Source: an uncultured bacterium
Lineage (GTDB): Bacteria > Pseudomonadota > Alphaproteobacteria > SP197
Assembly: GCA_938014945.1 (NCBI GenBank)
Contig: CALLQH010000241.1
Span: 1 to 18,153, forward strand
Direction: 5' to 3'
Length of the DNA: 18,153 nt
The translations under genes and the position numbers were made by a program. The notes beneath the pieces were generated by a model. The model made no database searches and was not told where the DNA came from. It worked only from the letters and a program-made list of their open reading frames with translations. Positions 1 through 7,417 of the stretch are shown here, one piece after another; position 1 is the stretch's first letter, and each line of letters begins with the position of its first letter.

Positions 1-46
1 GGCTGCTCTCCTCGTCCCAGGCGGCGACAGGTTTGGCTTCGCTCAT
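1..46 (-). CDS. N-terminal fragment of an unidentified leftward gene
   Basis: Only the first 15 codons are in the window, starting at the ATG at 46-44 and reading MSEAKPVAAWDEESS. A good ribosome binding site (GGAGAGG) lies about 5 nt upstream of the ATG on the minus strand, which supports a genuine start. The fragment is too short to assign a family. It is divergent from the bluB riboswitch unit, with an inverted repeat in between. Confidence 0.55.
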   Translation of the reverse strand, partial: MSEAKPVAAWDEESS

Positions 47-105
47 GGTTCCTCTCCGTCCTTGCGCGCGCGCGGGCGGCGCGCCGTGTCGTTGCGCCAA
101 TCTCG

Positions 106-163
106 TCCGCAAGTGGACCCGCAGACAGGTCCATTGGATGCGTTTCCTGCGGACCACTTTGCG
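106..163. repeat. Imperfect inverted repeat in the divergent intergenic region
   Basis: The left arm at about 106-122 contains AAGTGG..CCGCAG. The right arm at 145-163 contains CTGCGG.CCACTTTGCG. They pair over about 16 bases with single-base bulges and enclose about 22 nt that include the small palindrome TCCATTGGA. It lies 60 nt upstream of the leftward gene start and 35 nt before the riboswitch. It could be an operator, a leader hairpin or a transcription barrier. No T-tract follows on either strand. Confidence 0.45.
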
Positions 164-196
164 CGTTCCGCCCGGCGCGCGGCCGTGGCAGGGTGG

Positions 197-355
197 CGGC
201 GGTTCAGGTGCCCGGCTTGCCGGGAGAATCGGGAAGGCGGTGCGATTCCGCCACGTGCCCAACGCCGTGAAGGGGACCCCAGCCACAGTGTGCCACTGGC
301 GTTTGCCGGGAAGGCGTGGCGGGGGGAGGAACCTCAGTCGGAAGACCGGCCTGGA
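197..355 (+). promoter_or_regulatory. Cobalamin (AdoCbl-type) riboswitch upstream of bluB
   Basis: Conserved cobalamin riboswitch landmarks appear in the correct order: GGTGCC near 208, GGGAA followed by GGCGGTGCGATTCCGCC at 231-252 (a P4/P5-like stem), a GTGCCCAACGCCGTGA segment, the B12-box core GCCACTGG at 292-299, GGGAAGGC at 308-315, and the closing GTCGGAAGACCGGCCTG at 337-353. The only downstream rightward gene is bluB. B12 binding would be expected to lower bluB expression. The expression platform (353-417) contains a GGCGG/CCGCC hairpin at 382-398 just before the bluB ribosome binding site, which suggests translational control. That last step is inference. Confidence 0.9.
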
Positions 356-417
356 AGCCACAAGGGATGCCGCCGCGGACGGGCGGGGTCTCGCCGCCAG
401 CCATGAGGGGGACCATC

Positions 418-1116
418 ATGGACGCCGAAGCCTGCCCCAATGCCTTTGACGAGGCCGCGCGCGAAGCCGTCTATCGCGCCATCTTCGAGCGGCGCGACAT
501 CCGCGCCGAGTTCCTGCCCCAGCCTGTTCCCGACGCCGTGCTCGCCCGCCTGCTGCGCGCCGCCCACCACGCGCCCTCGGTGGGCTTCATGCAGCCCTGG
601 GACTTCATCGTCGTGCGCGACCGCGCCGTGCGCGAGACCATCCACGCCGCCTTCAGCCGCGCCAACGCAGAGGCGGCCGCGCGTTTCGAGGGGCAGCGCC
701 AGGTCGCCTACCGCAGCCTGAAGCTGGAGGGCATCCTCGAAGCCCCGCTTGGCATCTGCGTCACCTGCGACCGTGGCCGCAACGGCCCGCTCGTGCTGGG
801 CCGCACCCACCAGGGCGAGATGGACCTCTACAGCGCGGTCTGCGCCGTGCAGAACCTGTGGCTTGCCGGCCGCGCGGAGGGCATCGGCATGGGCTGGGTC
901 TCCATCGTCTCGCGGGACGACCTGCGCGCCGCGCTCGGCATCCCCGGGGAGATCGAGATCATCGCCTACCTCTGCGCGGGTTACGTCAGTGCCTTTCCGG
1001 CGCGCCCGGACCTGGAGCGCAAGAAATGGCTCGCCCGCGCGCGCCTGAAGGACGTCGTCCGCATCGACGGCTGGCACGGCACCGACGGCGACCCCCTGCA
1101 CGGCCTGCTGGGGTAG
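418..1116 (+). CDS. bluB: 5,6-dimethylbenzimidazole synthase BluB
   Basis: This nitroreductase-fold flavoenzyme consumes reduced FMN and O2 and releases 5,6-dimethylbenzimidazole, the lower ligand of vitamin B12. The 232-residue protein is of normal BluB length. The RRDIR motif places Asp27, and GWVSI places Ser162. Their spacing of 135 equals that of the catalytic Asp32 and Ser167 of Sinorhizobium meliloti BluB. The APSVGFMQPWDF segment (52-63) is the typical flavin-site signature. The ATG at 418 is preferred because GAGGGGG lies 6 nt upstream. In-frame starts at 316 and 403 would extend into the riboswitch or its platform. The gene is single and ends just before a strong hairpin. Cytoplasmic. 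Regulation by cobalamin is read directly from the upstream riboswitch. Confidence 0.95.
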   Translation: MDAEACPNAFDEAAREAVYRAIFERRDIRAEFLPQPVPDAVLARLLRAAHHAPSVGFMQPWDFIVVRDRAVRETIHAAFSRANAEAAARFEGQRQVAYRSLKLEGILEAPLGICVTCDRGRNGPLVLGRTHQGEMDLYSAVCAVQNLWLAGRAEGIGMGWVSIVSRDDLRAALGIPGEIEIIAYLCAGYVSAFPARPDLERKKWLARARLKDVVRIDGWHGTDGDPLHGLLG

Positions 1117-1119
1117 CAC

Positions 1120-1157
1120 CCCTCTCTCCCTCCCCCACCAGGGGGAGGGAGAGAGGG
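1120..1157. terminator. Perfect 17-bp hairpin between convergent bluB and amidase genes
   Basis: The arms 1120-1136 (C/T only) and 1141-1157 (G/A only) are perfectly complementary, with a 4-nt ACCA loop. The hairpin begins 4 nt after the bluB stop and ends 4 nt before the stop codon of the leftward amidase gene. It is therefore placed to end transcription from both sides. The following T content is poor (CCTTTAG on the plus strand). The CCCTCTCCCTCCC-type sequence resembles intergenic palindromes that are often repeated in proteobacterial genomes. Confidence 0.75.
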
Positions 1158-1160
1158 CCT

Positions 1161-2552
1161 TTAGAGCGCCGGATGGCGGTCGTGGAGGGGCACGGCCTTT
1201 TCGAAGGCGCGGGCGGCGCGCAGGACGAGGGCGTCCTCGCGGCGGCGGCCGGCGATCTGCAGGCCGTAGGGCAGGCCCGCCGCGGTGAAGCCGCAGGGCA
1301 CGCTGATGGCGGGCTCGCCCGTGGCGTTGAAGGGCGCGGGGAAGGTCTCGTAGTTGTCGGTGCCCATGGACCAGCCCGGCGGCGATTCGGTGCCGGTGGG
1401 GAAGGGCGGCACGGCGGCGGCGGGCGTGACGATGAGGTCGAAGCGGCGGTGGAACTCCTGCATCACCTCAATCATCCGGGTGCGCGAGCGGCGCGCGCGC
1501 ATGTAGGCCTCCAGCGACAGGGTGGCGCCGCTGCGCGAGGTCTCCTGCAGCTTGGGCCCCAGCTTTGCCCGCCGGGCTTCGTCCATGTCGAGGGCGCCCT
1601 CTGCCGAAAGGCCGCGCCACAGATCGGTGAACCAGCCGTAGGGATCGGGGAAACCGGGGTCCGTCTCTTCCACATGGGCTCCGGCCTGGCGGAAGACATC
1701 GATCGCCCGGCGGCAGCCCGCAGCGATCTCGGGATCGACATGGGAGAAGCCGAGATCGCCCGAATAGGCGATGCGCAGGTGCTTCACGCCGTCCTCAAGC
1801 CCCGCGGTGTGGTCGACGCCGTCGTCGGGCAGGCTGTGCCAGTCCATCGGCGCGTTGCGGGCCATGGCGTTCATCATCAGCGCGGCGTCGCGCACGGTGC
1901 GCGTGATCGGCCCCGACGCCGAAAGGCGCCCGAAGTGTTCGCCCGGCGCCTGGGGCACGCGCCCGAAGGTGGGCTTCAGGCCGACGAGGTTGGTGAAGGA
2001 GGCAGGCGTGCGGATCGAGCCGCCGCCGTCCGAGCCCAGCGCCAGCGGGCCGCAGCCCGCCGCCACGGCGGCGACCGCGCCGCCGGAACTGCCGCCCGGC
2101 GTGTGGGTCAGCGCCCAGGGATTTTTCGTGAGGCCCGTCAGCGGTGAATCGGTGACGCCGGAGTTGCCGTATTCCGGCGTCGTCGTCTTGCCCAGCAGCA
2201 CGACGCCGGCGGCACGCAGGAAGGCGACGGCGGGGTCGTCGTCGGGCACCGGCCTGTCGCTTTCGGCAAGGCTGCCGTAACGGCAGGGCCAGCCCTTCAC
2301 CCACATCAGGTCCTTGATCGAGGTCGGCACGCCGTCGATGGGCGATAGCGGTGCGCCCTTCTTCCAGCGCGCCTCCGATTCGGCGGCCTGGGCCAGCGTC
2401 GTCTCGGGATCGAGATGGCAGAAGGCGTTGATTGCGGGGTCGGCTGCCGCGATGCGGTCGAGCACCGCCTGCGTTGCCTCCACGGGCGAAAGCTCACCCG
2501 TGCCATAGGCCGCCGAAAGTTCGGCTGCCGTTTTCCAGATCGGATCGCTCAC
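1161..2552 (-). CDS. Amidase-signature family hydrolase
   Basis: This 463-residue protein hydrolyses amide (C-N) bonds by the Ser-cisSer-Lys mechanism. The catalytic set is visible: Lys80 in PTSIKDL, cis-Ser155 in PGGSSGG (152-158) and nucleophile Ser179 in GSDGGGSIRTPAS (173-185). The spacing of 24 between the two serines matches FAAH and GatA. The substrate cannot be read from sequence. It is unlikely to be GatA, because no gatC or gatB is adjacent. The start is GTG at 2552, which overlaps the TGA of the upstream acetyltransferase gene as GTGA, with AAGGGG about 7 nt before it. Translation is therefore probably coupled. Cytoplasmic; no signal peptide is visible. It may act with the acetyltransferase on an acylated amine or amide, but this is inference. 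Confidence 0.9.
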   Translation of the reverse strand: MSDPIWKTAAELSAAYGTGELSPVEATQAVLDRIAAADPAINAFCHLDPETTLAQAAESEARWKKGAPLSPIDGVPTSIKDLMWVKGWPCRYGSLAESDRPVPDDDPAVAFLRAAGVVLLGKTTTPEYGNSGVTDSPLTGLTKNPWALTHTPGGSSGGAVAAVAAGCGPLALGSDGGGSIRTPASFTNLVGLKPTFGRVPQAPGEHFGRLSASGPITRTVRDAALMMNAMARNAPMDWHSLPDDGVDHTAGLEDGVKHLRIAYSGDLGFSHVDPEIAAGCRRAIDVFRQAGAHVEETDPGFPDPYGWFTDLWRGLSAEGALDMDEARRAKLGPKLQETSRSGATLSLEAYMRARRSRTRMIEVMQEFHRRFDLIVTPAAAVPPFPTGTESPPGWSMGTDNYETFPAPFNATGEPAISVPCGFTAAGLPYGLQIAGRRREDALVLRAARAFEKAVPLHDRHPAL

Positions 2553-3265
2553 GCAAAGCCCCTTGCGATGTGTTCGGCCAGCCCCGTCTTCTGCTGACCC
2601 TCGCCGTCGAAGTTGCCATCATCGAGCCATGCGGCAAACCCCGCCTTCACCGGCGGCCAGTCGTCGATCACCAGGCCGTACCAGGCGGTGTCGCGGTTTT
2701 TGCCCTTGGCGATCATGTGGCGCAGGAAGATGCCTTCAAAGCGGAAGCCGAAGCGCTGGGCCGCCGCGCGCGAGGGGGCGTTCAGCGCATTGCACTTCCA
2801 CTCGACACGCCGGTAGCCGAGATCGTCGAAGGCATGGGCGATCATCCGATAGATCGCCTCGGTCGCCGCGCGCGTCTTCTGCAGGCCGGGGCCGAACCAG
2901 ATGTGGCCGATCTCGATGGAGCGGTTGGCGGGCACGATGTTGAGGAAACTCGTCATGCCCGCCGCCTTGCCCGTGGCGCTCTCGCGCAGGGCGTAGAACA
3001 CGGGATCGGCGCTGCCTGCACAGGTCGTCAGCCAGGTCTCGAACACCCTGGCGTCGTGGAAGGGGCCGTAGGGCAGGTAGTCCCACAGGCTGTCGGGCGC
3101 GCAGTCGGCGGTCGCGAAAAGGTCGCCGCCGTGGCGGCGCGGGTCGAGCGGCTCCAGCGTGATCGCCTTGCCGGCAAGCGGCACGCCGCCCGGACGCAAC
3201 ACCACGGCGGGGGCCACAGGCTCCCCGGAAAGCGGCAGATCGGGGCGCTGGGCAGCTGTCGTCAT
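2549..3265 (-). CDS. GNAT family N-acetyltransferase (RimJ/RimL-like)
   Basis: The 238-residue protein has the RimL-type GNAT layout. It has an ITLEPLDPRRHGGDLF start strand (35-50), a core strand with SIEIGHIWFGPGLQKTRAATEA (acetyl-CoA loop region, about 116-137), and the C-terminal WKCNALNAPSRAAAQRFGF..EG signature (156-178). This signature is typical of acetyltransferases acting on protein N-termini or small amines. The acceptor is not predictable. The ATG at 3265 is chosen because GAGGAG precedes it; an open frame upstream to 3325 lacks such a site. It is the first gene of a coupled pair with the amidase and is divergent from a MocR regulator, which is a likely controller of this promoter. 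Confidence 0.85.
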   Translation of the reverse strand: MTTAAQRPDLPLSGEPVAPAVVLRPGGVPLAGKAITLEPLDPRRHGGDLFATADCAPDSLWDYLPYGPFHDARVFETWLTTCAGSADPVFYALRESATGKAAGMTSFLNIVPANRSIEIGHIWFGPGLQKTRAATEAIYRMIAHAFDDLGYRRVEWKCNALNAPSRAAAQRFGFRFEGIFLRHMIAKGKNRDTAWYGLVIDDWPPVKAGFAAWLDDGNFDGEGQQKTGLAEHIARGFA

Positions 3266-3346
3266 GGGCGTCTCCTCGGGCGGTCTCGTTTTCCACAACA
3301 GGCCCGCGCAATGGATGCCCGGCAAGGTCCAACACGGCGGTAATCA

Positions 3347-3354
3347 TGGTACCA
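3347..3354. promoter_or_regulatory. Candidate MocR operator TGGTACCA in the divergent region
   Basis: The 98-nt gap 3266-3363 separates the leftward acetyltransferase-amidase pair from the rightward MocR regulator. It contains the perfect palindrome TGGTACCA (3347-3354) inside an AT-richer patch. A partial repeat, TCATGACCA, follows at 3362-3370 and resembles the TCATGGTACC just upstream. MocR regulators commonly bind repeated sites in the divergent promoter region and regulate themselves and the neighbouring gene. No convincing -35/-10 pair was identified. Confidence 0.35.
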
Positions 3355-3363
3355 ATATCCGTC

Positions 3364-4839
3364 ATGACCAAGACCCCCGCCGCACCCCTGCCGCTTGCGC
3401 TCGATCGGGATTCGCCCGAGCCGCTGGCGCGCCAGCTCTACGACCAGCTGCGCGAGCTGATCCTGTCGGGGCGGCTGGCGGGCGGCACGCGGCTGCCCTC
3501 GACGCGGGCGCTGGCGGCCGAGCTCGGCGTCTCGCGCAACACCTCGGTCGCGGCCTTCGACCAGCTCTTCGCTGAAGGCTATGTCGAGGGCAGCGTCGGC
3601 GCGGGTACCTTCGTCAGCGCCGAACTGCCGGATCAGCAGCCCTCGCGCGCGCCGCGTCCGCTGGTCGAGGCGAGCGCGCTGTCGGGCCCGTCGCGGCGCG
3701 GCCAGGCGCTGGCCGCGCTGGCGCCGCCGCGGGCGCGCCGCCACCGCGCCTTTGCCGTGGGCGTGCCGGAGCTCGGCGAGTTTCCCTTCGAGCTGTGGTC
3801 GCGCCTGCTCGGCCAGAGCTGGCGGCGGCCCGACATGACGACCCAGGTGCCGGGCGATCCCGCGGGCCTGCCCGGCCTGCGCGCGGCGATCGCGCGGTAT
3901 CTCGCCACCGCCCGCGCCGTGGTCTGCGACCCCGATCAGGTGATCGTCACCTCCGGCGTGCAGCAGGGCATCGGCCTTGCCTGCCAGGTGCTGCTCGATC
4001 CCGGCGACCGGGTCTGGGTCGAGGACCCGGGCTACCCCGGCGTCAACGGCGCGCTCGCCGGGGCGGGCATGACCCTTGCCGCCGTGCCGGTCGATGCCGA
4101 GGGGCTGGATGTCGCCGCGGGCGAGGCGGGCGCGCCGGATGCGCGGCTGGCCTGCGTCACGCCCTCGCACCACTATCCGCTCGGCACGGTGATGAGCCTG
4201 CCGCGCCGCCTTGCCATCATCGACTGGGCGACCCGACGCGACGGCTGGGTGCTGGAGGATGACTACGACAGCGAGTTCCGCTACCGCGGCCGCCCGCTCG
4301 CCTCGCTCCAGGGGCTCGACCGCGGCGGGCGCGTGATCTACGCGGGCAGTTTCTCCAAGGTCATGTTCCCGTCGCTGAGGCTGGGGTATCTCGTGGTGCC
4401 CGAGCACCTGATCGGCGTCTTCCGTGCGGTGAGGAGCGCGCTCGACGACCATGCCAGCCTGATCGCCCAGCCGGCGCTGGCGCGGTTCATCGACGAGGGT
4501 CACTTCGCCGCCCACATCCGCCGCATGCGCCGCCTCTACGCCGCGCGGCAGGAGGCGCTGCTGGAGGCCGGCAGGCGGCACCTGACCGGCCTGCTCGATC
4601 TCGCGCCCGACGATGCCGGGCTGCATCTGGTCGCGCGGCTCACACCCGAAACCGCGGCGCGCATGGACGACCGCGAGGCCGCGCGGCGCGCAGCCGAGGC
4701 CGGGGTCGCCGCCGGCGCGCTTTCGGCCTATCGCATCGCAGCGCCCCAGCCGCCCGGACTGGTGCTGGGTTACGCCGCCGTCAGCGAGCGTGAAATCTTC
4801 GCTGCTGCCGGCGCCCTCGGCGCGGCGCTGGCGCCGTGA
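3364..4839 (+). CDS. MocR-type GntR regulator with aminotransferase-like domain
   Basis: The 491-residue protein fuses an N-terminal GntR winged helix (about 18-85, with QLYDQLRELILSGRLAGGTRLPSTRALAAELGVSRNT-like text split over 24-60) to a fold-type I aminotransferase domain (about 125-491). The PLP-binding lysine is Lys332 in AGSFSKVMFPSLRLGY, and EDDYDSEFRY (298-307) carries the aspartate that contacts the PLP ring. The regulator therefore probably senses PLP or a PLP adduct of an amine or amino acid. The ATG at 3364 fits family N-termini. An ATG at 3346 lies in the candidate operator and adds 6 residues; neither start has a strong ribosome binding site. The stop codon overlaps the next gene, a permease, which is the likely target together with the divergent pair. 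Confidence 0.9.
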   Translation: MTKTPAAPLPLALDRDSPEPLARQLYDQLRELILSGRLAGGTRLPSTRALAAELGVSRNTSVAAFDQLFAEGYVEGSVGAGTFVSAELPDQQPSRAPRPLVEASALSGPSRRGQALAALAPPRARRHRAFAVGVPELGEFPFELWSRLLGQSWRRPDMTTQVPGDPAGLPGLRAAIARYLATARAVVCDPDQVIVTSGVQQGIGLACQVLLDPGDRVWVEDPGYPGVNGALAGAGMTLAAVPVDAEGLDVAAGEAGAPDARLACVTPSHHYPLGTVMSLPRRLAIIDWATRRDGWVLEDDYDSEFRYRGRPLASLQGLDRGGRVIYAGSFSKVMFPSLRLGYLVVPEHLIGVFRAVRSALDDHASLIAQPALARFIDEGHFAAHIRRMRRLYAARQEALLEAGRRHLTGLLDLAPDDAGLHLVARLTPETAARMDDREAARRAAEAGVAAGALSAYRIAAPQPPGLVLGYAAVSEREIFAAAGALGAALAP

Positions 4840-6047
4840 TCGCGGGCGGCCTTGCGCTTGCCGTGGCGGCGGCGGTGCTCGTCTGGCTGATGCGCCCGGC
4901 GATGCGGGCCAACGCGGGCTGGCGCGCGGTCGCCACACCGCTCGCCTCGATCATCGGCAGCGGTTTCCTGGTGTCGGTGCCGATCCTGCGCGATCTCGTC
5001 GGCGCCTGGGCGGTCTTCGCCATGGCCGGGCTGCTGCTGCTCGCCTACCTCGTCGGCGCGGCCGTGCGCTGGAACATCGCCCATGTCGAGCCGTTGCTCG
5101 AACAGCCCAGGGGCGCGCGCGCCCTGCATTCGGCGGAGCGGCTTTCCCATGTCGTGCTCGCCTTCGCCTATTTCGTCTCGGTTGCCTATTACCTCGTGCT
5201 GTTCGCCACCTTCCTGCTGAAGCCCCTGGGTCTCGACACGCCGCTGATGGTGAAGCTGCTGGTGAGCGGCCTGCTCGCCACCCTGGGCATCGTCGGGCTT
5301 GTGCGCGGCTTCGGCGCCGTCGAGCGGCTGGAGGTGCTGACCGTCTCCTTCAAGCTGGCGGTGATCGCGGGGCTCGTCGCGGGCCTTGTCATCTTCGACC
5401 TCTCGATCCTGGGCGACGGCGCGGCCCTGGCGGCGATCCCCGCGGGCCACCTGGAGCGCGACGGCGTGCCCGCGCTGCTGGGCCTGCTCATCATGGTGCA
5501 GGGCTTCGAGACCTCGCGCTTCCTCGGCCACACCTACGATGCCGCCCTGCGCATCCGGACCATGAAGATCGCCCAGCTTGTTGCGGCAGGAATCTATCTG
5601 GTGTTCTTCATCCTGGTGCTGCCATTGATGGGCACCCGCGGGGTCGATGACGGTGTCGCCGCGATCGTCGACATGCTCGCCCCGGTCTCGATCCTGCTGC
5701 CGCTGATGGTGCTGGCCGGGGCGCTGGCCAGCCAGTCGAGCGCGGCGCTGGCCGACGCCATCGGCGCCGGAGGCCTGCTGAAGGACATCACCGGCGGGCG
5801 TGTCCACCTCAACCACACCTATCCGCTGATCGCGCTCATCTCGGCGCTGATCGTGTGGGAGACCGATGTCTTCACCCTGATCGCGTTCGCCTCGCGCTGC
5901 TTTGCCCTCTACTACGCGCTGCAATGCCTGGTCGCGACGCTGAGCGCCGTGCGCAAGGGGGCGAGGATACGCGCCGCGGGTTTCGCGGCGCTGGCCTGCG
6001 CCTGCACGGCGATCGTGCTGCTGGGAACGCCCGCCGAGACCGGCTAG
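4836..6047 (+). CDS. APC-superfamily-like integral membrane permease
   Basis: The 403-residue, strongly hydrophobic protein has about 10 to 11 predicted membrane helices by eye. The motif SIIGSGF (38-44) resembles the broken first helix of amino acid-polyamine-cation transporters. That motif and the operon context support an amine or amino acid permease, but I do not recognise a characterised subfamily. The start is GTG at 4836, overlapping the regulator's TGA (GTGA), so expression is coupled to the MocR gene. The C-terminus meets the convergent cyclase gene: the two stop codons share the palindrome CTAG at 6044-6047. Confidence is high that this is a membrane protein and moderate for the family. 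Confidence 0.7.
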   Translation: MIAGGLALAVAAAVLVWLMRPAMRANAGWRAVATPLASIIGSGFLVSVPILRDLVGAWAVFAMAGLLLLAYLVGAAVRWNIAHVEPLLEQPRGARALHSAERLSHVVLAFAYFVSVAYYLVLFATFLLKPLGLDTPLMVKLLVSGLLATLGIVGLVRGFGAVERLEVLTVSFKLAVIAGLVAGLVIFDLSILGDGAALAAIPAGHLERDGVPALLGLLIMVQGFETSRFLGHTYDAALRIRTMKIAQLVAAGIYLVFFILVLPLMGTRGVDDGVAAIVDMLAPVSILLPLMVLAGALASQSSAALADAIGAGGLLKDITGGRVHLNHTYPLIALISALIVWETDVFTLIAFASRCFALYYALQCLVATLSAVRKGARIRAAGFAALACACTAIVLLGTPAETG

Positions 6048-7417
6048 AGCGGCAGGCGCCAGACCACGATGGAGCCCTCGCGTCCGCGCACGTCGTGGGC
6101 GCCCATGGCCTCCAGCCCGGAGAGGTCGCAGCCCTGGTCGCGCGCATTCTCGATCAGCGCCTGGCTCGCGGCGATGCGGGCGTCGAGATCGCGGGTCATG
6201 TGTTCGATGCGCGCGGCGACGTTCACCGTGTCGCCGATCACGGCGTATTCCAGTCGCCGGTCCGAACCCAGGTCGCCCAGAACGACCGAGCCGTAGTGCA
6301 GCCCCACCGACAGGCGCACGGGCGCGGCGCCGCGCGCGGTCCGCTTGGCGTTCCACTTGTCGACGGCCGCCAGGATGGCGCGCGCAGCGTCCAGGGCATT
6401 GGCGGCATCGCGCTGGCCTGCGCGGGGGGTGCCGAAGGTCGCCATGGCGCCGTCGCCCAGGAACTTGTCGAGCGTGCCGCCGTGGTCGAACACGGCCTTT
6501 TCGATGCGCCGGTGCAGGCCGCGCAGCACGGCGACGGTGGCTTCGGGCGCCAGGCTTTCGGCGAGACGGGTGAAGCCCACGACATCGGCGAACATCACGG
6601 CGACGTCCTGGCGGTGGACCTCCTCGAGCATGCCGTCGTGGCCGGCGATCTCGTCGACCATGGTCGGGGCGAAGTGGCGCGCCAGGTTGGCACGCTCGCG
6701 CGCCGCGGCGATCTGGCTGCGCACCAGACGGCGGGTGCGCCAGACGACGCCGCTCAGCACGAAGCCGGTGAGCAGCAGCACCAGCACGTCCTGCAGCCAG
6801 GCGTCGATGTCGAGGAAATGCGGCTCCTGGGTGATGGCGACGGCGGCCGCGCCGGTCAGACCCTCGGGCACGGCGGTCACGGTGTCGGGCAGTAGCAGCA
6901 CCCAGGCCATGCCCGTGCTCCAGGCTGCCGCGGCGCAGAGCGAGGCCCAGATCATCAGCCAGGGCGAGAAGTTGAAGGCGTAGAGCGAGATCACGAAGAA
7001 GAAGAACATCACCGGCCGGCTGTCGATGAAGGCCGGGGTCGGCAGGGGCTGATCGAACAGGGCCTGGATGCCGAACATGGCAAAGGCGATCAGCGCCATT
7101 TCCAGGGCGATCATGAGGTGGATGAGGCCGGGCTTGCGGCGTCCGCTGGCGGCCATGCGCTGCACCAGCACCAGCAGGGCGACGCCATGGAGGGCATAGG
7201 CGACAAGGCAGGCCTCGACGAACCACAGGGCCGGATTGCCCGCCATGACATAGGCGGCAAAGCCCATCACCACCGGCATGCAGAGCAGGCGGATGCGGGT
7301 CGCCATGCGGATGCCGGTCAGCGCCTCGTTGATGAAGGCGCGGCTGGCCTGGCGCTGGGCGGCATCCTCCAGCGTCGTTTCCGGGGCCTCGTCCTCGGTG
7401 TCGGCGGGGACGCTCAC
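6044..7417 (-). CDS. Membrane-bound class III adenylate/guanylate cyclase
   Basis: The 457-residue protein makes cyclic nucleotide from NTP. It has about six hydrophobic segments in residues 43-226, an RRLVRSQIAAARERANLARHF linker helix split around 229-249, and a class III catalytic domain (about 268-457). The key residues are present: metal-binding Asp278 (FADVVGF) and Asp322 (KFLGDG), Lys318, Asp396 (VIGDTVNVAAR), Asn399 and Arg403. Lys318 with Asp396 favours ATP over GTP. The catalytic domain should lie in the cytoplasm. The start is GTG at 7417, overlapping the TGA of the upstream dehydrogenase gene as GTGA; the ribosome binding site is weak, so coupling is likely. The frame continues upstream to 7477 inside the dehydrogenase gene, which is considered unused. 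Confidence 0.9.
   Translation of the reverse strand: MSVPADTEDEAPETTLEDAAQRQASRAFINEALTGIRMATRIRLLCMPVVMGFAAYVMAGNPALWFVEACLVAYALHGVALLVLVQRMAASGRRKPGLIHLMIALEMALIAFAMFGIQALFDQPLPTPAFIDSRPVMFFFFVISLYAFNFSPWLMIWASLCAAAAWSTGMAWVLLLPDTVTAVPEGLTGAAAVAITQEPHFLDIDAWLQDVLVLLLTGFVLSGVVWRTRRLVRSQIAAARERANLARHFAPTMVDEIAGHDGMLEEVHRQDVAVMFADVVGFTRLAESLAPEATVAVLRGLHRRIEKAVFDHGGTLDKFLGDGAMATFGTPRAGQRDAANALDAARAILAAVDKWNAKRTARGAAPVRLSVGLHYGSVVLGDLGSDRRLEYAVIGDTVNVAARIEHMTRDLDARIAASQALIENARDQGCDLSGLEAMGAHDVRGREGSIVVWRLPL

Noticed and set aside
316..417. N-terminal extension of bluB from an ATG at 316
   Set aside because: It would place coding sequence inside the riboswitch aptamer. The ATG at 418 has a strong ribosome binding site and family-like length.
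1161..2552. Assignment of the amidase as GatA
   Set aside because: It has the amidase-signature triad, but no gatC or gatB neighbour and no GatA-specific text that I can recognise, so the general family name is used.
3262..4938. A 558-codon minus-strand open frame opposite the MocR gene
   Set aside because: The translation is rich in Arg/Ala/Gly without domain signatures, while the plus-strand frame has complete MocR motifs.
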